A DNA stretch of 64,000 bases, from assembly GCF_033807715.1 (NCBI RefSeq), contig NC_084591.1, positions 47,708,368 through 47,772,367 of the forward strand, read 5' to 3'. The notes under the pieces are model-generated. The model was not told the origin of the DNA. It did no database searches and worked only from the letters and a program-made list of their open reading frames with translations. Below, piece by piece: positions 1 through 10,429 of this stretch. Source of the stretch: Cololabis saira (Eukaryota; Chordata; Actinopteri; Beloniformes; Belonidae). Each line of letters begins with the position of its first letter. The stretch's first letter is position 1. The translations under genes and the position numbers were made by a program.

Positions 1-127
1 TCTTTTTTTTTCAATTTAAAGCTCCTCAACTCTAGCCACGAATCTAACTTGCAGGTTAGTTAGTCTGTGTTTTGTTTCTGGCATTCGTTAACTGTTTCAG
101 CCCTTGGACAAGATAATGATTACATTG

Positions 128-466
128 CACTGCAAAAACTCAAAATCTTAACAAGAATAGTTGTCTTATTTCTAGTTAAAATGTCTAATTTTAGTAAAAA
201 AAAATCTCATTACACTTAAAACAAGACTCGTCACTGGAAAAAACAACAATTTTCACCTGTTTCAAGTAGATTTTCTCTTGAAATAAGGTGAAAAATCTAC
301 CAGTGGAACAAGATTTTTTTGCTTGTAATAAGAAGATAAATCAGATTTTTCTACTTATTTCAAGTGAAAATTTACTTGAAACAGGTGAGATTTTTTGACT
401 AAAAATGAGACATTTTAACTCGAAATAAGACAAATATTCCTGGTAAGATTTTGAGTTTTTGCAGTG
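128..466. mobile_element. Fold-back element, solo copy (termini CACTGCAAAAACTC)
   Basis: Inverted termini CACTGCAAAAACTCAAAATC match almost over their whole length, so the 340 bp could form one large hairpin. The left part of the same sequence lies inside three larger hAT elements in this window. I could not see a clear target duplication. No coding capacity. Confidence 0.75.
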
Positions 467-639
467 TGATTGTCAATTACATTGACTTTGTGCTCAGTTT
501 TTATTTCAAAAATGGCATGATGAAAACCAATCTGCATCCACATTAACATTCAACTCCATGTAAGAAAAGATCTTGTTTAAGTTACACCACCGTAAACACA
601 AACCCAGCCATCCGTGCTCACTGGACATTTGCCAACCTA

Positions 640-895
640 CGATCCATCAATCCATCTTCCCTGGTCACGGGGGCACAGGGACCTCCCTCTCTCCAGCCAC
701 TTCGTCCAGCTGGTCTGGGAGGATCCCAGGCGTCCCCAGGATCCCTCAAGCATAACCAGGGTCTTCCCAGTTGGACATGTCCAGGAAACCTGAGCATGGA
801 GGCGTCCAGGAGGCGTCCAGGAGGCGTCCAGGAGGCGTCCCCGCCCAGACGCCCGAGCCGCCTCAGATGGCTTCCCTAGAACCCGCCCAGTGAGC
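640..895 (-). mobile_element. LINE 3'-end fragment
   Basis: Read on the minus strand, this resembles the end of a fish non-LTR retrotransposon reading frame (a segment like LPDQLDEVAGERE) followed by a GATGGATTGATGG tail. It holds a 13-bp tandem repeat (AGGAGGCGTCC-type, 795-840). Confidence 0.5.
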
Positions 896-954
896 ATGAA
901 TAGGGGGAATGCATTGACGTCACTGTTCAACTGGACCAGCCCCCTTAAGCCTCA

Positions 955-1416
955 CCGTATTTTCTGGACTATAAGCTGCACCTGCATATAAGCCGCATCC
1001 GCTCTATTTTAAAAAAAAGATATGCAAGCCGCAGATATTTATGTTGTTAGATTAGATATTTACTACATGTACAGAAGGATTTTGAACTGTAAATGATGTA
1101 CATGTTTGTACCTAAATAGATCCTTTCCTAACAGTGTCTTTTAACACGGCAGCAACTTTGCTGATTAAAACGGGACAGAACCAAGAGAAAATAACCGCTA
1201 TTTATTTATCTCTTTATCTGTTTGAAATCTGCTTCTACCTACTTCTATCTGCTAAAGAAGAAGTAGCTTATTCTTCTTTGCATTTATTTTGTCTTAGTTT
1301 TGATTCTTATTCCGGTTAGAGTGGTGGAAGAAAAATCCACAGAATAGCTGCACCTTTGTATAAGCTGCACGGTTGAAAACCGAAAAAAGTAGCGGCTTAT
1401 AGTCCAGAAAATACAG
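955..1416. mobile_element. Non-autonomous DNA element (CCGTATTTTC termini)
   Basis: Left end CCGTATTTTCTGGACTATAA and right end TTATAGTCCAGAAAATACAG are inverted repeats. The interior repeats the ATAAGC-CGCA motif and has no coding capacity. A second member (34296-36686) shows a clean TA target duplication. Confidence 0.7.
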
Positions 1417-1904
1417 TACTTGCTATTGGTGCTTGCGTTCACGTCCGTTCACGTCCGTTCGTCCGTCCGTGCACCACCACCCGCAACGTCGCTCGTGTAG
1501 GAGAGCGTGTAGTACCGGCGGTGACAGATAGGGGGCAGTAAGCAGAGCAACAGTTGGAAAAGTGATTAAATATTTAGTAGCAGTAGCAGATTAGAACAAC
1601 AAACAAGTTTACATGACACCATTGGATATTATATATAGGAGATTATAACATTGCTTTGGTTGCTATCTCGGCAAAAGGAAACGGCGCCAGCGACCTCCTC
1701 GTCAGCTGGTATGAGACCGGGACCAGCACCACGCACAGGATATGCGTGGCGGCCATGATGCGTACGTGCTCTGAACTGCAAGTATATCCCAGGCTTAACT
1801 CGCACTGAGTGGCAAAAACAGCTGCAACTAGTGGAGAAGACGGGATAACAGCAGATTATCAGCTTAAATTAGCGTCAGTTGGACTTGACAGTGACCCGTA
1901 CAGT

Positions 1905-2418
1905 TACCAAGAACCAGTGGTCCATGGACATTAATATTTGGTACAGTTACCCCAAGAACCAGGGGTCCATGGACATTAATATTTGGTACAGTTACCAAGA
2001 ACCAGTGGTCCATGGACATTAATATTTGGTACAGTTACCAAGAACCAGTGGTCCATGGACATTAATATTTGGTACAGTTACCAAGAACCAGTGGTCCATG
2101 GACATTAATATTTGGTACAGTTACCAAGAACCAGTGGTCCATGGACATTAATATTTGGTACAGTTACCCCAAGAACCAGTGGTCCATGGACTTTAATATT
2201 TGGTACAGTTACCAAGAACCAGTGGTCCATGGACATTAATATTTGGTACAGTTACCAAGAACCAGTGGTCCATGGACATTAATATTTGGTACAGTTACCA
2301 AGAACCAGTGGTCCATGGACATTAATATTTGGTACAGTTACCAAGAACCAGTGGTCCATGGACATTAATATTTGGTACAGTTACCAAGAACCAGTGGTCC
2401 ATGGACATTAATATTTGG
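1905..2418 (+). repeat. 43/45-bp minisatellite in a transposon exon (copy A)
   Basis: About 12 copies of a unit containing ACCAGTGGTCCATGGACATT. Units reading TTACCCCAAG are 45 bp and stay in frame, encoding YSYPKNQWSMDINIW; units reading TTACCAAG are 43 bp and break the frame. The array starts right after DSDPYSY of the ISL2EU-like protein and ends at its PxxxFPDIY-like continuation. Confidence 0.85.
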
Positions 2419-2583
2419 CCACGAATCCAGTTTCCTGATATTTATATGTACTTAATTTCTACGCCGGGGAAATACACGAAGCAAAGCTTGAAGGCTTACA
2501 AAAGTCTTGACGCTTGGTCCGACTTCAAGGCAGGATTTGTTGTAGAAATTAAAGTGATGAGGACACCGAACTTTATGATTTGA
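2418..2583 (+). pseudogene. ISL2EU-like protein fragment after the minisatellite
   Basis: Reads YLISTPGKYTKQSLKAYKSL then DAWSDFKAGFVVEIKV before a stop. It aligns by eye with the N-terminal region of YqaJ/SWIM-type transposon proteins. The part before the array is out of frame because of the 43-bp units. Confidence 0.6.
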
Positions 2584-2691
2584 CCGTTTAACGTTAGCTA
2601 CCCAAAAATCCAACATTACCTGATACAAAATGTGAACCACAAATCAACGTTTCGGTTGTTTCTGTGAATTGCAGCGATCCATTTGTCTCTC

Positions 2692-3119
2692 TTAACCCTT
2701 GTGCTGTCTTTGGGTCAAGGGAAGGTGAAGGGAAAAAAGAAGGAATGAAGGAAAGAATGAAGTAAGGAAGAAAGGAGAAAAGAAGGAAAGAAGGAAGGAA
2801 GTAGGAAAGGGAGTAAGGAAGGGAGAAAAGGAAAGAAGGGAGGGAGGAAGGAGAAAGGAAGGAAGTAGGAAAGGGAGTAAGGGAGGGAGAAAAGATGGAA
2901 GGAAGGGAGAAAGGAAGGAAGGAATGGAGAAAAGGAAAGAAAGAAGGAAAAGCAAAGAAGGTAATAAAGGAACGAATGACGAAAGGGAGGTAGGAAGAAA
3001 AAAGGAGTAAAGGAGTGTAAAAAAGGAGGAAAAGAGGAAAGGAAGCAGGAAGGAGAGAGCATGGCAGGAGGAAAGAAGGATAGAAGAATTGGGTCATTTT
3101 GACCCAAAGACAGGGTTAA
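2692..3119. mobile_element. TTAA-flanked MITE with GGAA-rich core, copy 1
   Basis: Left end TTAACCCTTGTGCTGTCTTT and right end GACCCAAAGACAGGGTTAA are inverted. The core is about 370 bp of imperfect GGAA-type purine repeat. TTAA borders suggest piggyBac- or Kolobok-type mobilisation. Reading frames across it (Phe/Leu/Pro/Ser or Lys/Glu/Gly/Arg) are artefacts of the tetranucleotide. Confidence 0.8.
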
Positions 3120-3132
3120 GGGTTAAGCTTAT

Positions 3133-3370
3133 TGTAGCAGGGCGAGTGCTACCGGGGCCGACCTAAGGATGGAGAGACACAGTGTTTCGTGCAGACCCTG
3201 TTTATTTGTCACCAAAACACCGCCAACACGTGCACAAGCATCACACAGCTGCACCGAACCCCTTGCTGCTGTCCAGCTCCGCCTTATAAGGCAGGCAGGG
3301 TGGAGCGAACCAGCCACTCAGGCGGATGGGACACAGGTGCGTGTCCCATCAACCTCTCCACCCTGCCACA
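3133..3370 (-). mobile_element. Solo LTR, copy 1
   Basis: 238 bp starting TGTAGCAGGGC and ending CCCTGCCACA, with the exact 5-bp target duplication CTTAT on both sides (3128-3132, 3371-3375). The AAATAAA-like signal on the minus strand suggests minus orientation. It shares its ends and much interior with 46456-46704. No internal region remains. Confidence 0.8.
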
Positions 3371-3375
3371 CTTAT

Positions 3376-3457
3376 TTTTCTGCAGTCTGTAAAACAATAC
3401 CTCAGATTTCTTACTAAATCTATGAGTACAGTTGATCGCACAACAGCTCTTTCCCAT
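3376..3457 (-). pseudogene. THAP zinc-finger start of a transposon protein, truncated
   Basis: On the minus strand an ATG at 3457 opens MGKSCCAINCTHRFSKKSEV then LFYRL, typical of the first third of a THAP domain (first two Cys ligands present). It is cut by the solo LTR, and the MITE lies beyond. Its position just inside the right end of copy A suggests it was that element's second gene. Confidence 0.6.
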
Positions 3458-3562
3458 TTTAGATGTTTTCGAAAGTTTACGCTGCCACTCAGTCTTTCTG
3501 CCACTCATTGGGTGTAACCCGCCTTGAAGTCGCGTCTGTGACGTCATGTTCATTCCCTCTAT

Positions 3563-4085
3563 ACCTGCATGGTGAGTTTTACAGGGAGGATGGATGGAGA
3601 TCTCTTATGACACAGGGATAAAGTGCAGATCAGATTTGTTTTAAAATGAAAATAGACTAATATGGGCAAAGGTTTCAAGCACATTTAACTCTGACTACCA
3701 GATTGTATGAAAGACAAGGAACAGAAAACCTGATATTCATGGTTCCTCTCCACAGTTCCCCTTCCATGTCGCTCCAGGAAGTTTCATGTTGGGATTTGAA
3801 TGTTGCCTCACCTGCAAGATACATTGTTTTGTTGAATGTTAAAGGTTAAAGGGGCTTTAATCAAAAACATTTTGAATGTGACACCAGTTGGAAGTGGACG
3901 TAGCCACTATGACATCAACCCTTTGGTTTGTGAAGTGCCGCTTTTTGATGCATTGGCTTCACAATATAAAATACTGTTTAAACCTAGTAATATCCATATT
4001 TAGACAACAACAACAGAGAAAAGCAAAAGAGTCATACTGTCCAATAAAAATGAAATGAAAAGTCCGGGGGCCTCATTTATAAAGC
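3563..4085. other. Non-coding stretch, nothing recognised
   Basis: Mixed-composition sequence without repeats shared elsewhere in the window or an open frame that I could recognise. Confidence 0.5.
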
Positions 4086-4104
4086 TTGTTATCGTCGTCT
4101 CTAG

Positions 4105-4350
4105 TTGATTCTTTGTTTAGCTTCCGGCTTTTCCGGCCACAGTGAACAATGGCGGCCGAGAGAGAACCGAAACCGGAAATGCGTTGCTACCAAGCAAACC
4201 AATCCCAGCCCTCTCGGTCTGCGTTACAATTTTTGGGAGGTGCATGTCAGGCTACGGCGTAGGCTATGGAGAGACTCCCGCGTACGGCGTACGCTCTGCG
4301 TTGATTTAACGCAGAACCATAATTCAGCCTTTAGTGCGACTTTGGTAGCG
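4105..4350. mobile_element. DNA element fragment with CAGAACCATAATTCAGCCT end
   Basis: Matches the inner and right part of 4772-5190, including TAGCTTCCGG, CTACGGCGTAGGCT and the terminal TTTAACGCAGAACCATAATT. The left end is missing. Confidence 0.6.
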
Positions 4351-4771
4351 ACGAAGCCGCTCCATTTGATTTGTGGATCGTTCAGCTGATAGGCTACATT
4401 AAAGTCGGTCCTTGGTTGGATATGGGTTGTCAGACAGCGTTAGATAACTAATTATGTAGTGGTGGCAAGCAACCATCATCTAGACAATGTTCCCTTACCA
4501 TAATTACATGTCAAGCCGACGTTGGGTTTTTAGCACAAACCCAATTTTCAAATCTACATCATAATCCAGTTATAATCAAATGTTGGAATACAACGTCGTA
4601 CCAACCTCACACTAACAGGTGTCGGCTACCGCTGGCAACGATGAACCAATCAGAGAACAGGACGTAGTACGACTTCCTCCACTTTTTATTGGTGGATTTG
4701 TGGAAGAGGAATGATTTAAAATGTGAGTGTATTTTTCTGTTTTAGTTACAACTGAACGGGATACTGAGTAA
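4351..4771. other. Non-coding spacer between two copies of one element
   Basis: I see no gene or recognisable repeat. A CAACGT/ACGTTG-containing stretch at 4515-4600 is weakly self-complementary. Confidence 0.4.
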
Positions 4772-5190
4772 AGCCTGAATTATGGTTCTGCGTTAAACCA
4801 ACGCAGAGCCTACACCGTTGCCGTGACGCCGTCGTGAACCCTTCGGACTTCTCCGTCACTCCATTTCTCTGCGGTGCAGTTCCCCCCCAGAGCGCTAGTT
4901 GATACTTTGTTTAGCTTCCGGTTTCTCCAGTCACAGTGAATCAAAGAGATTAGGACAACTATTGTGCAAAAAACCAAAACAACCCAAAAAAAAAAGAAAC
5001 AACGAAAAGAGAGAAAGAGAGAAAAGAGCGCTGAAAGTTCACGACTGCTTCACGAACCGGAACCAGAAATGCGTTGCTACCAAGCGAACCAATCGCAGCC
5101 CTCTTGGTCTGCGTTACATTTTTTGGGAGGTGCAGGTCAGGCTACGGCGTAGGCTCTGGGTTGATTTAACGCAGAACCATAATTCAGCCT
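4772..5190. mobile_element. Non-autonomous DNA element, complete copy
   Basis: Inverted termini AGCCTGAATTATGGTTCTGC and its complement at 5165-5190 (one mismatch at the tip). Related termini occur at 14870-14895 and inside 47640-47810. No coding capacity; target duplication not clear. Confidence 0.65.
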
Positions 5191-5873
5191 GAAGAGACTG
5201 CAGCTGTAACAGCAGGGAGGTTTGCCAGACCTGGACCTGCAGGTTTCAATCTGCTCTCTGATTGATCGCTGATCGGGAGCCGCTTGCTCCTCCAGCTTCT
5301 CTTGACCGCTTCATTCATTCCAGCTTCTCCTGACCACTTTATTCATTCCAGCTTCTCCTGACCACTTTATTCATTACAGCCGGAACAGCCGCAGAAATCC
5401 AACACCAGCAGTCCTAGATCCAAACCTCCTAGATCTGTATCACTCTAGACGCTAATGGCAGTCTTAAAGGGGAATCCCACTCCAAAGCCAATGTGCTGTT
5501 TGTTGCTTGTTTAAAAAAAGGATAAATTACTTTTCATTATACTTTCTTAACCCGTTGAACACAAATGCTTGATGTACAACTAACATGGGTGCTATTTTTG
5601 GTACATGGAGACGTTTTATCCTGCTGATGTCTGCTCTTCCTCATGTTTGTACTGTATTTGTCTAAACAAGAGCTGCTCTGTATGTAAACTCTAATCGTAT
5701 CCAGGTCTCAGGTTGAAACCCAGTTCACTTATGTAAGAAAGCACATAATAAAGCAATTCATTTTCACACCAAATGTTACTAATGTATTATTTAAAAGAAA
5801 AGCTTTCAGATGACATCTGGACCTTGGCGTTTGTTTCTGGACCAGCGTGGACGAGCGAGTGCATTTGAGCGTG
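5191..5873. other. Non-coding stretch with a short tandem
   Basis: Contains three copies of a 26-28-bp phrase (CAGCTTCTCCTGACCACTTT) at 5295-5380. Otherwise nothing recognised. Confidence 0.45.
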
Positions 5874-6028
5874 CTTGAGCGTAGGGTCGCCACCTTTCAG
5901 AAATAGAAATAAGGGACGCCCCGATTTCAGCAGCGCAGGCGCCAAAAAAAGGGACATCCCCAAAACTTCTAAACTGCTTAGAAATGCATTTATATTATAT
6001 GAAAAAAACCAAATGCTTTGATTTAAGG

Positions 6029-6770
6029 CAGGGGTCGGCAACCCGCGGCTCTAGAGCCACATGCGGCTCTTTAGCGCCGCCCTGGTGGCTCATGGAGCTT
6101 TTTCAAAAATGTTTGACCTTTTTTTTTCCTTTTTTTCTTCTTTTTTTTCCTTTTTTCTTCTTTTTCCCCCTTTTTTTCTTCTTTTTTCCTCTTTTTTTCT
6201 TCCTTTTTCCTTTCCCTTTTAATCTCGACATTTCGACTTTTTTCTCGAAATTTTGACTTTTTTCTCAACATTTCGACTTTTTTCACGAAATTTTGACTAT
6301 TTCCTCAACATTTTGAGTTTTTTCTCAAGATTGTACTTCAACATTAATCTTGACATTTCGACTTTTTTCTTGACATTTCATTTTTTTTCTCAACATTTTG
6401 ACTTTTTTCTCGAGATTGTACTTCAACATTAATCTCGAAATTTCGATTTTTTTCTCGACATTTCGACTTTCTCAAAGTGCATGATGAAAAAATAAATCTT
6501 CCTCCTCTAAAATATTATTTTATTTTTCTCCTGCCTGGCCCTGATACTCTTCCATAGATTTGCGTAACAAAAAGAGTCACGTGGAAAGACATTAGCAGCT
6601 ACATTTGCAGCCGAGTACCCAGTTCTAACTAATATAGAAACATGCAGCATGTGTTTCCTTCATTCTAAGGCTGATACAAGACTTTTCATTTTTTGCGGCT
6701 CCAGACATATTTGTTTTTTGTGTTTTTGGTCCAATATGGCTCTTTGAACATTTTGGGTTGCCGACCCCTG
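6029..6770 (+). mobile_element. Charlie/ZBED-like non-autonomous hAT, copy a
   Basis: Begins CAGGGGTCGGCAACCCGCGG, ends GGGTTGCCGACCCCTG, and has the exact 8-bp target duplication ATTTAAGG. Family layout: 5' block ending in GGAGCTTTTTCAAAAATG, a T/C-rich tract, a variable array of TTTTTTCTCGACATTTCGAC-like units, then TTTTGCGGCTCCAGACATAT and the 3' end. Other copies: 13900, 17040, 50372, 51540, 54629, 63067. Confidence 0.9.
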
Positions 6771-6778
6771 ATTTAAGG

Positions 6779-6920
6779 ATTATTAAAATAATAAAAGGCT
6801 TGCAATATTTCAGTTGAATTGTAATGAATCCAGAATGTATGACATTTTTGTTTTTTTTAATTGCATTACAGAAAATAAAGAACTTTATCACAATATTCTA
6901 ATTTTCTGAGACAGTCCTGC
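6779..6920. mobile_element. Half of a mariner-like fold-back MITE
   Basis: Matches one arm of the palindromic elements at 21651 and 39203, ending TTTTCTGAGACAGTCCTG. Confidence 0.7.
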
Positions 6921-6995
6921 ATATGTCCGAATTGGTTTAATGCGGAACTCAACTTTTAATTCCCAATTGTGACGGATGGCAACCCTACTTGAGCG

Positions 6996-7365
6996 TGATT
7001 GAGTGCGTAAAAATCAGTGGATGTAAAACTTGTGTTCAAGGTGAAAAGTACCTTTTTTTCCACTTCCAGAGATAATGAGGATCAGCAAATAGGGAGATAA
7101 AAGCAAACAGCCTCCTGCCAACTAAACACACAGTTACATCAGCACATGCACACACTCCCTCCACATCTCCGGGGTAACTCTTTCTCATTCCTTCACCGTA
7201 CATTTATCCTTAAACAGAGGAGGGAGCTCGGAGATTGAGACAAAGTAGCTGCTCCGTGGCCTGCGCTGCTCCTCCATAATTCAGGCTCGTACTGTAGAGG
7301 TGCAGCTACTGCCCGGCTGAAATATTCATACAAATGAAGCAGGCAGCCCCACAACACCAACTGCT
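6996..7365. other. Non-coding stretch
   Basis: No recognisable gene or repeat before the TTCC-rich element. Confidence 0.4.
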
Positions 7366-7810
7366 CTCTCCTTCCTGCTTCCTTTCCTCTTTTCCTACTT
7401 TTTTACCCTCCTTTACTCCTTTTTCTTCCTACCTCCCTTCCATCATTCGTTCCTTTATTACCTTCTTTGCTTTTCCTTCCTTCTTTCCTTATTTTCTCCA
7501 TTCCTTCCTTCTTCCCTCCATTCTTTCTTTCCTTTTCTCCATTACTTCCTCCCTCCCTTCTTTCCTTTTCTCCCTTCTTTCCTTTGTTTATCCCTTCCTT
7601 ACTCCCTTTCCTCCTTCCTTCCTTCTTTTCTCCTTTCTTCCTTACTTCCTTCCTTCCTTCTATCTTTTATCCCTTCCTTCCTTCCATCTTTTCTCCCTTC
7701 CTTACTCCCTTTCCTACTTCCTTCCTTCTTTTCTCCTTTCTTCCTTACTTCCTTCATTCCTTCTTTTCTCCCTTCACCCTACCTTGACCCAAAGACAGCA
7801 CAAGGGTTAA
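7366..7810. mobile_element. TTAA MITE with TTCC core, copy 2, left arm missing
   Basis: Imperfect TTCC/CTTT repeat ending with the family terminus GACCCAAAGACAGCACAAGG then GTTAA. The expected left terminus is absent. Confidence 0.7.
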
Positions 7811-8011
7811 AAGTAGTTGTATTTACACACATTCACAAAGCCTTATAACTTCACAGCAAAAATAATAAAGATATGCATAAACAGTAGGATTCAAAGTGGA
7901 AAAAGGGAGGTTTTCACATAAACAGGAGAATCAGAGAGCAAATAGTTATTTTTTTTACTCCCACAGTGCTGGTTACAAACCACAATGGTGATTTAATGTT
8001 GATCTATCTAT

Positions 8012-9243
8012 TCATGGATTTCAGTCACGTGACATTTTTTGTTGTCAGCGCCATCTTGAGGACCGACCGAGGACCTTTCCGTCGCGCAGCCAATATGACG
8101 TCTCACCTAATAACTCACTTAACTCCCGAAGAACAGCAACGGTATCTACAGAAAATTGACACTTTAGGTTTCGATCCGTATCTAATATCTAATCAATTAC
8201 TGACTCCACTCCAGTCTGCCAAAAACCTGCCAGATTTGTCGTTTGCAGACATATATATCTACCTGGTCCACAATCCTTCTCCATACACCGGCAAAGCTCT
8301 CAAAGCTTTTAAAGTACCAAAGCTTACCGCTACTTCACATCATGATGGGTTAAAGATGCCAAACTTCATCATGTTGAGGCCAAAAAAATGTTGGTGGTAA
8401 CAGGAAAGGTAAGTGACAGTCTGGTGATGAATAGCATTGAATTGCCTGCACAGGATACGTTTATGTAATGAAAAGTAAGAAGGCAGTTCACTTTTTCAGT
8501 AACGTTACTACTCTAGAAAGTAAAAGCATATCATCATGTCACCATAAAACTTTATTAAAACATAAAATATAAAATATGATTTATTATATTATTAATGCAA
8601 ATGTTCATCTTGCGCTCCCGATCTCCTGCGCGGTGCGTCCCGTGACGTCTCCATCACCAAGCGGCTCTCCCAAATCCAACTCAGCCTGGATCTCGTGGCC
8701 TCTGCTTTTTTCCCACATCTCAGTAATGATCTGACATGCTGACATGCTGGCTGCATTTAACACCACGAACACGCCGCTCATTCACGCTGTTTGCTGTTTG
8801 ATTGCGTCACCACACGCAGTTATTAATTGTTTTTTTTTCCCCCCACTTACACGACCTTTTCTCTCACTCCCGTCCGATGTTCTGGGACCTTTATAATAAT
8901 AGGATATTATTTATTTCTGCCACTTTATTGTGGTTTTTGTGGTGAAATGAGGAGGAATCATAGATAACTTCTCATTTCAACTAACTGGATCAGCCGTTCC
9001 TCATCATGACTGTTTCCTACAGCGCTTTCAACCGGCTTTCAACACGAGTGAAAGGAAGAAAATAAAAGAACATTTAAACATCACAATATCCCACGGCCCA
9101 CTTAAAGCACTGATAAAAGGTCAATCCCGTTTTTTTAGACTTATTATTGTCGCATCCCACGGCACAACAGATAGACGGCATGCTGAAAGTCGGTCCTAAA
9201 GATGGCGCTGCGAGTACTGTGTGACGTCACATGAAATCGATGA
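8012..9243 (+). mobile_element. ISL2EU-like DNA transposon, copy C
   Basis: Termini TCATGGATTTC and, inverted, TCATCGATTTC lie between AT dinucleotides (8010-8011, 9244-9245). Longer inner inverted matches include GCGCCATCTT near 8050 and AAGATGGCGC near 9200. It carries the first exon of a YqaJ/SWIM-type protein and a GTAAGT donor at 8409. It differs from copy A, so it is a related family rather than a recent copy. Confidence 0.6.
8095..8408 (+). pseudogene. First exon of a YqaJ/SWIM-type transposon protein
   Basis: MTSHLITHLTPEEQQRYLQK opens the frame, followed by LGFDPY, ADIYIYLVHNPSPYTGKALKAFK and NFIMLRPKK. The pattern (LGxDPY, DIxxYLVxxPSxYT, LKAxKS) is what I recall from TE proteins with a C-terminal YqaJ nuclease. 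A +1 shift near the A7 run at 8381-8387 would lead into MLVVTGK and the GTAAGT donor, so the copy is probably broken. The following 830 bp hold no further recognisable exon. Confidence 0.6.
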
Positions 9244-9245
9244 AT

Positions 9246-9548
9246 AGTATCTGAGCCTATAGGGCCTGCTATTGATTATTATAGGGTGCAAAGAGAAGTG
9301 AGGGAGTCGAGCGGGACAGCTCTGCTGAATTTACAGTCTTAACTCGTTCTGACCTGATGCCACAGATCTGTGCTTGTACCAGCACACCAACATATTCAAC
9401 ACACCCTTGTGCATGTTGCACTAGGACAAAGTTTAGTAGTTTACTATAAACGGATGGTTAAATCCTGGTCTTAATGATCTTAATTTAAGGTTTTGAGATT
9501 CTCCAGAGACAGACATAAAAGGGTTAGTCACACTAAAAGCCTTAAGGT
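9246..9548. other. Non-coding spacer
   Basis: No recognisable gene or repeat. Confidence 0.4.
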
Positions 9549-10333
9549 TTAACCCTTGTGCTGTCTTCGGGTCAAAATCACCTAATTCTCCTTCCTTCTC
9601 CCTTCCCCTTTTCTCCCTTCCTTCCTTCTTTCCTTGTTTTCTTCCTTCCTTCCTTCCTTCCTTCCTTCCTTCCTTCCTTCCTTCCTTCCTTCCTTCCTTC
9701 CTTCCTTCCTTCCTTCCTTCCTTCCTTCCTTCCTTGTTTTCTTCCCTTCCTCCCTTCCTTCCTTGTTTTCTCCCTTCCTTCTTTCCTCCTGCTCTCTCCT
9801 TCCTTTTTCCCATCCTCTTTTGTCCCTTCCTTCCTTCCATCCTTCTTTTTTCCCTTCCTTCCTTCTTTCCTCCTGCTCTCTCCTTCCTTCTTTCCTTCCT
9901 CTTTTCTCCCCTTCCTTCCTTCCTTCCTTCCTTCCTTCCTTCCTTCCTTCCTTCCTTCCTTCCTTCCTTCCTTCCTTCCTTCCTTCCTTCCTTCCATCAG
10001 TCCTTCCTTCCTCCCTTCCTTCCTTCCTTCCTTCCTTCCATCAGTCCTTCCTTCCTTCCTCCCTTCCTTCCTTCCTTCCTTCCTTCCTTCCTTCCTTCCT
10101 TCCTTCCTTCCTTCCTTCCTTCCTTCCTTCCTTCCTTCCTTCCTTCCTTCCTTCCTTCCTTCCTTCCTTCCTTCCTTCCTTCCTTCCCTCCTTCCTTCCT
10201 TCCTTCCTTCCTTCCATCCTTCTTTTCTCCCTTGCTTCCTTCTTTCTTTCCTTCTTTTCCTTCTTCCTTCCTTCCTTCTTTCCTCCCTACTTCTCTTCCT
10301 CCTTCCTTGACCCGAAGACAGCACATGGGTTAA
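9549..10333. mobile_element. TTAA MITE with long (TTCC)n core, copy 3
   Basis: Left TTAACCCTTGTGCTGTCTTC and right GACCCGAAGACAGCACATGG then GTTAA; TTAA at both borders. The core holds long pure TTCC runs (9645-9735, 9916-9995, 10060-10215) separated by degenerate units. All long frames here are tetranucleotide artefacts. Confidence 0.85.
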
Positions 10334-10429
10334 GCCGGCAGTTAGTTAAGGGGATTTTTGAATTGGGTCAGACACTTTGACATTTCATTTTCTTGAACTT
10401 ACACACAAACACACACTGATTTTCAGGTT

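Larger units (their letters stand above)
902..3560 (+). mobile_element. ISL2EU-like DNA transposon, copy A, with nested insertions
   Basis: The ends are inverted: AGGGGGAATGCATTGACGTCAC at left, and on the opposite strand AGAGGGAATGAACATGACGTCAC at right. AT dinucleotides flank both ends (900-901, 3561-3562). On the + strand it carries the start of a protein resembling the N-terminus of YqaJ/SWIM-type transposon proteins (DSDPY, WSMDINIW, YTKQSLKAYKSLDAWSDF). On the minus strand near the right end it carries a THAP zinc-finger start. Two convergent genes and an AT target fit ISL2EU elements; the family name is inference. Insertions at 955-1416, 2692-3119 and 3133-3370 interrupt it. Confidence 0.6.
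5882..6987. mobile_element. hAT-type element (TAGGGTYGCCA termini) hosting another hAT
   Basis: Left TAGGGTCGCCACC and right GGATGGCAACCCTA are inverted, and the 8-bp target duplication CTTGAGCG is exact (5874-5881, 6988-6995). Inside are half of a mariner-like fold-back (6779-6920) and a complete hAT at 6029-6770. Confidence 0.8.

Noticed and set aside
9558..10380. Open frames of 200-250 codons rich in FLPS or KEGR
   Set aside because: They are translations of (TTCC)n/(GGAA)n. The same applies at 2594-3107, 7334-7810, 25401-26077 and 41066-41644.
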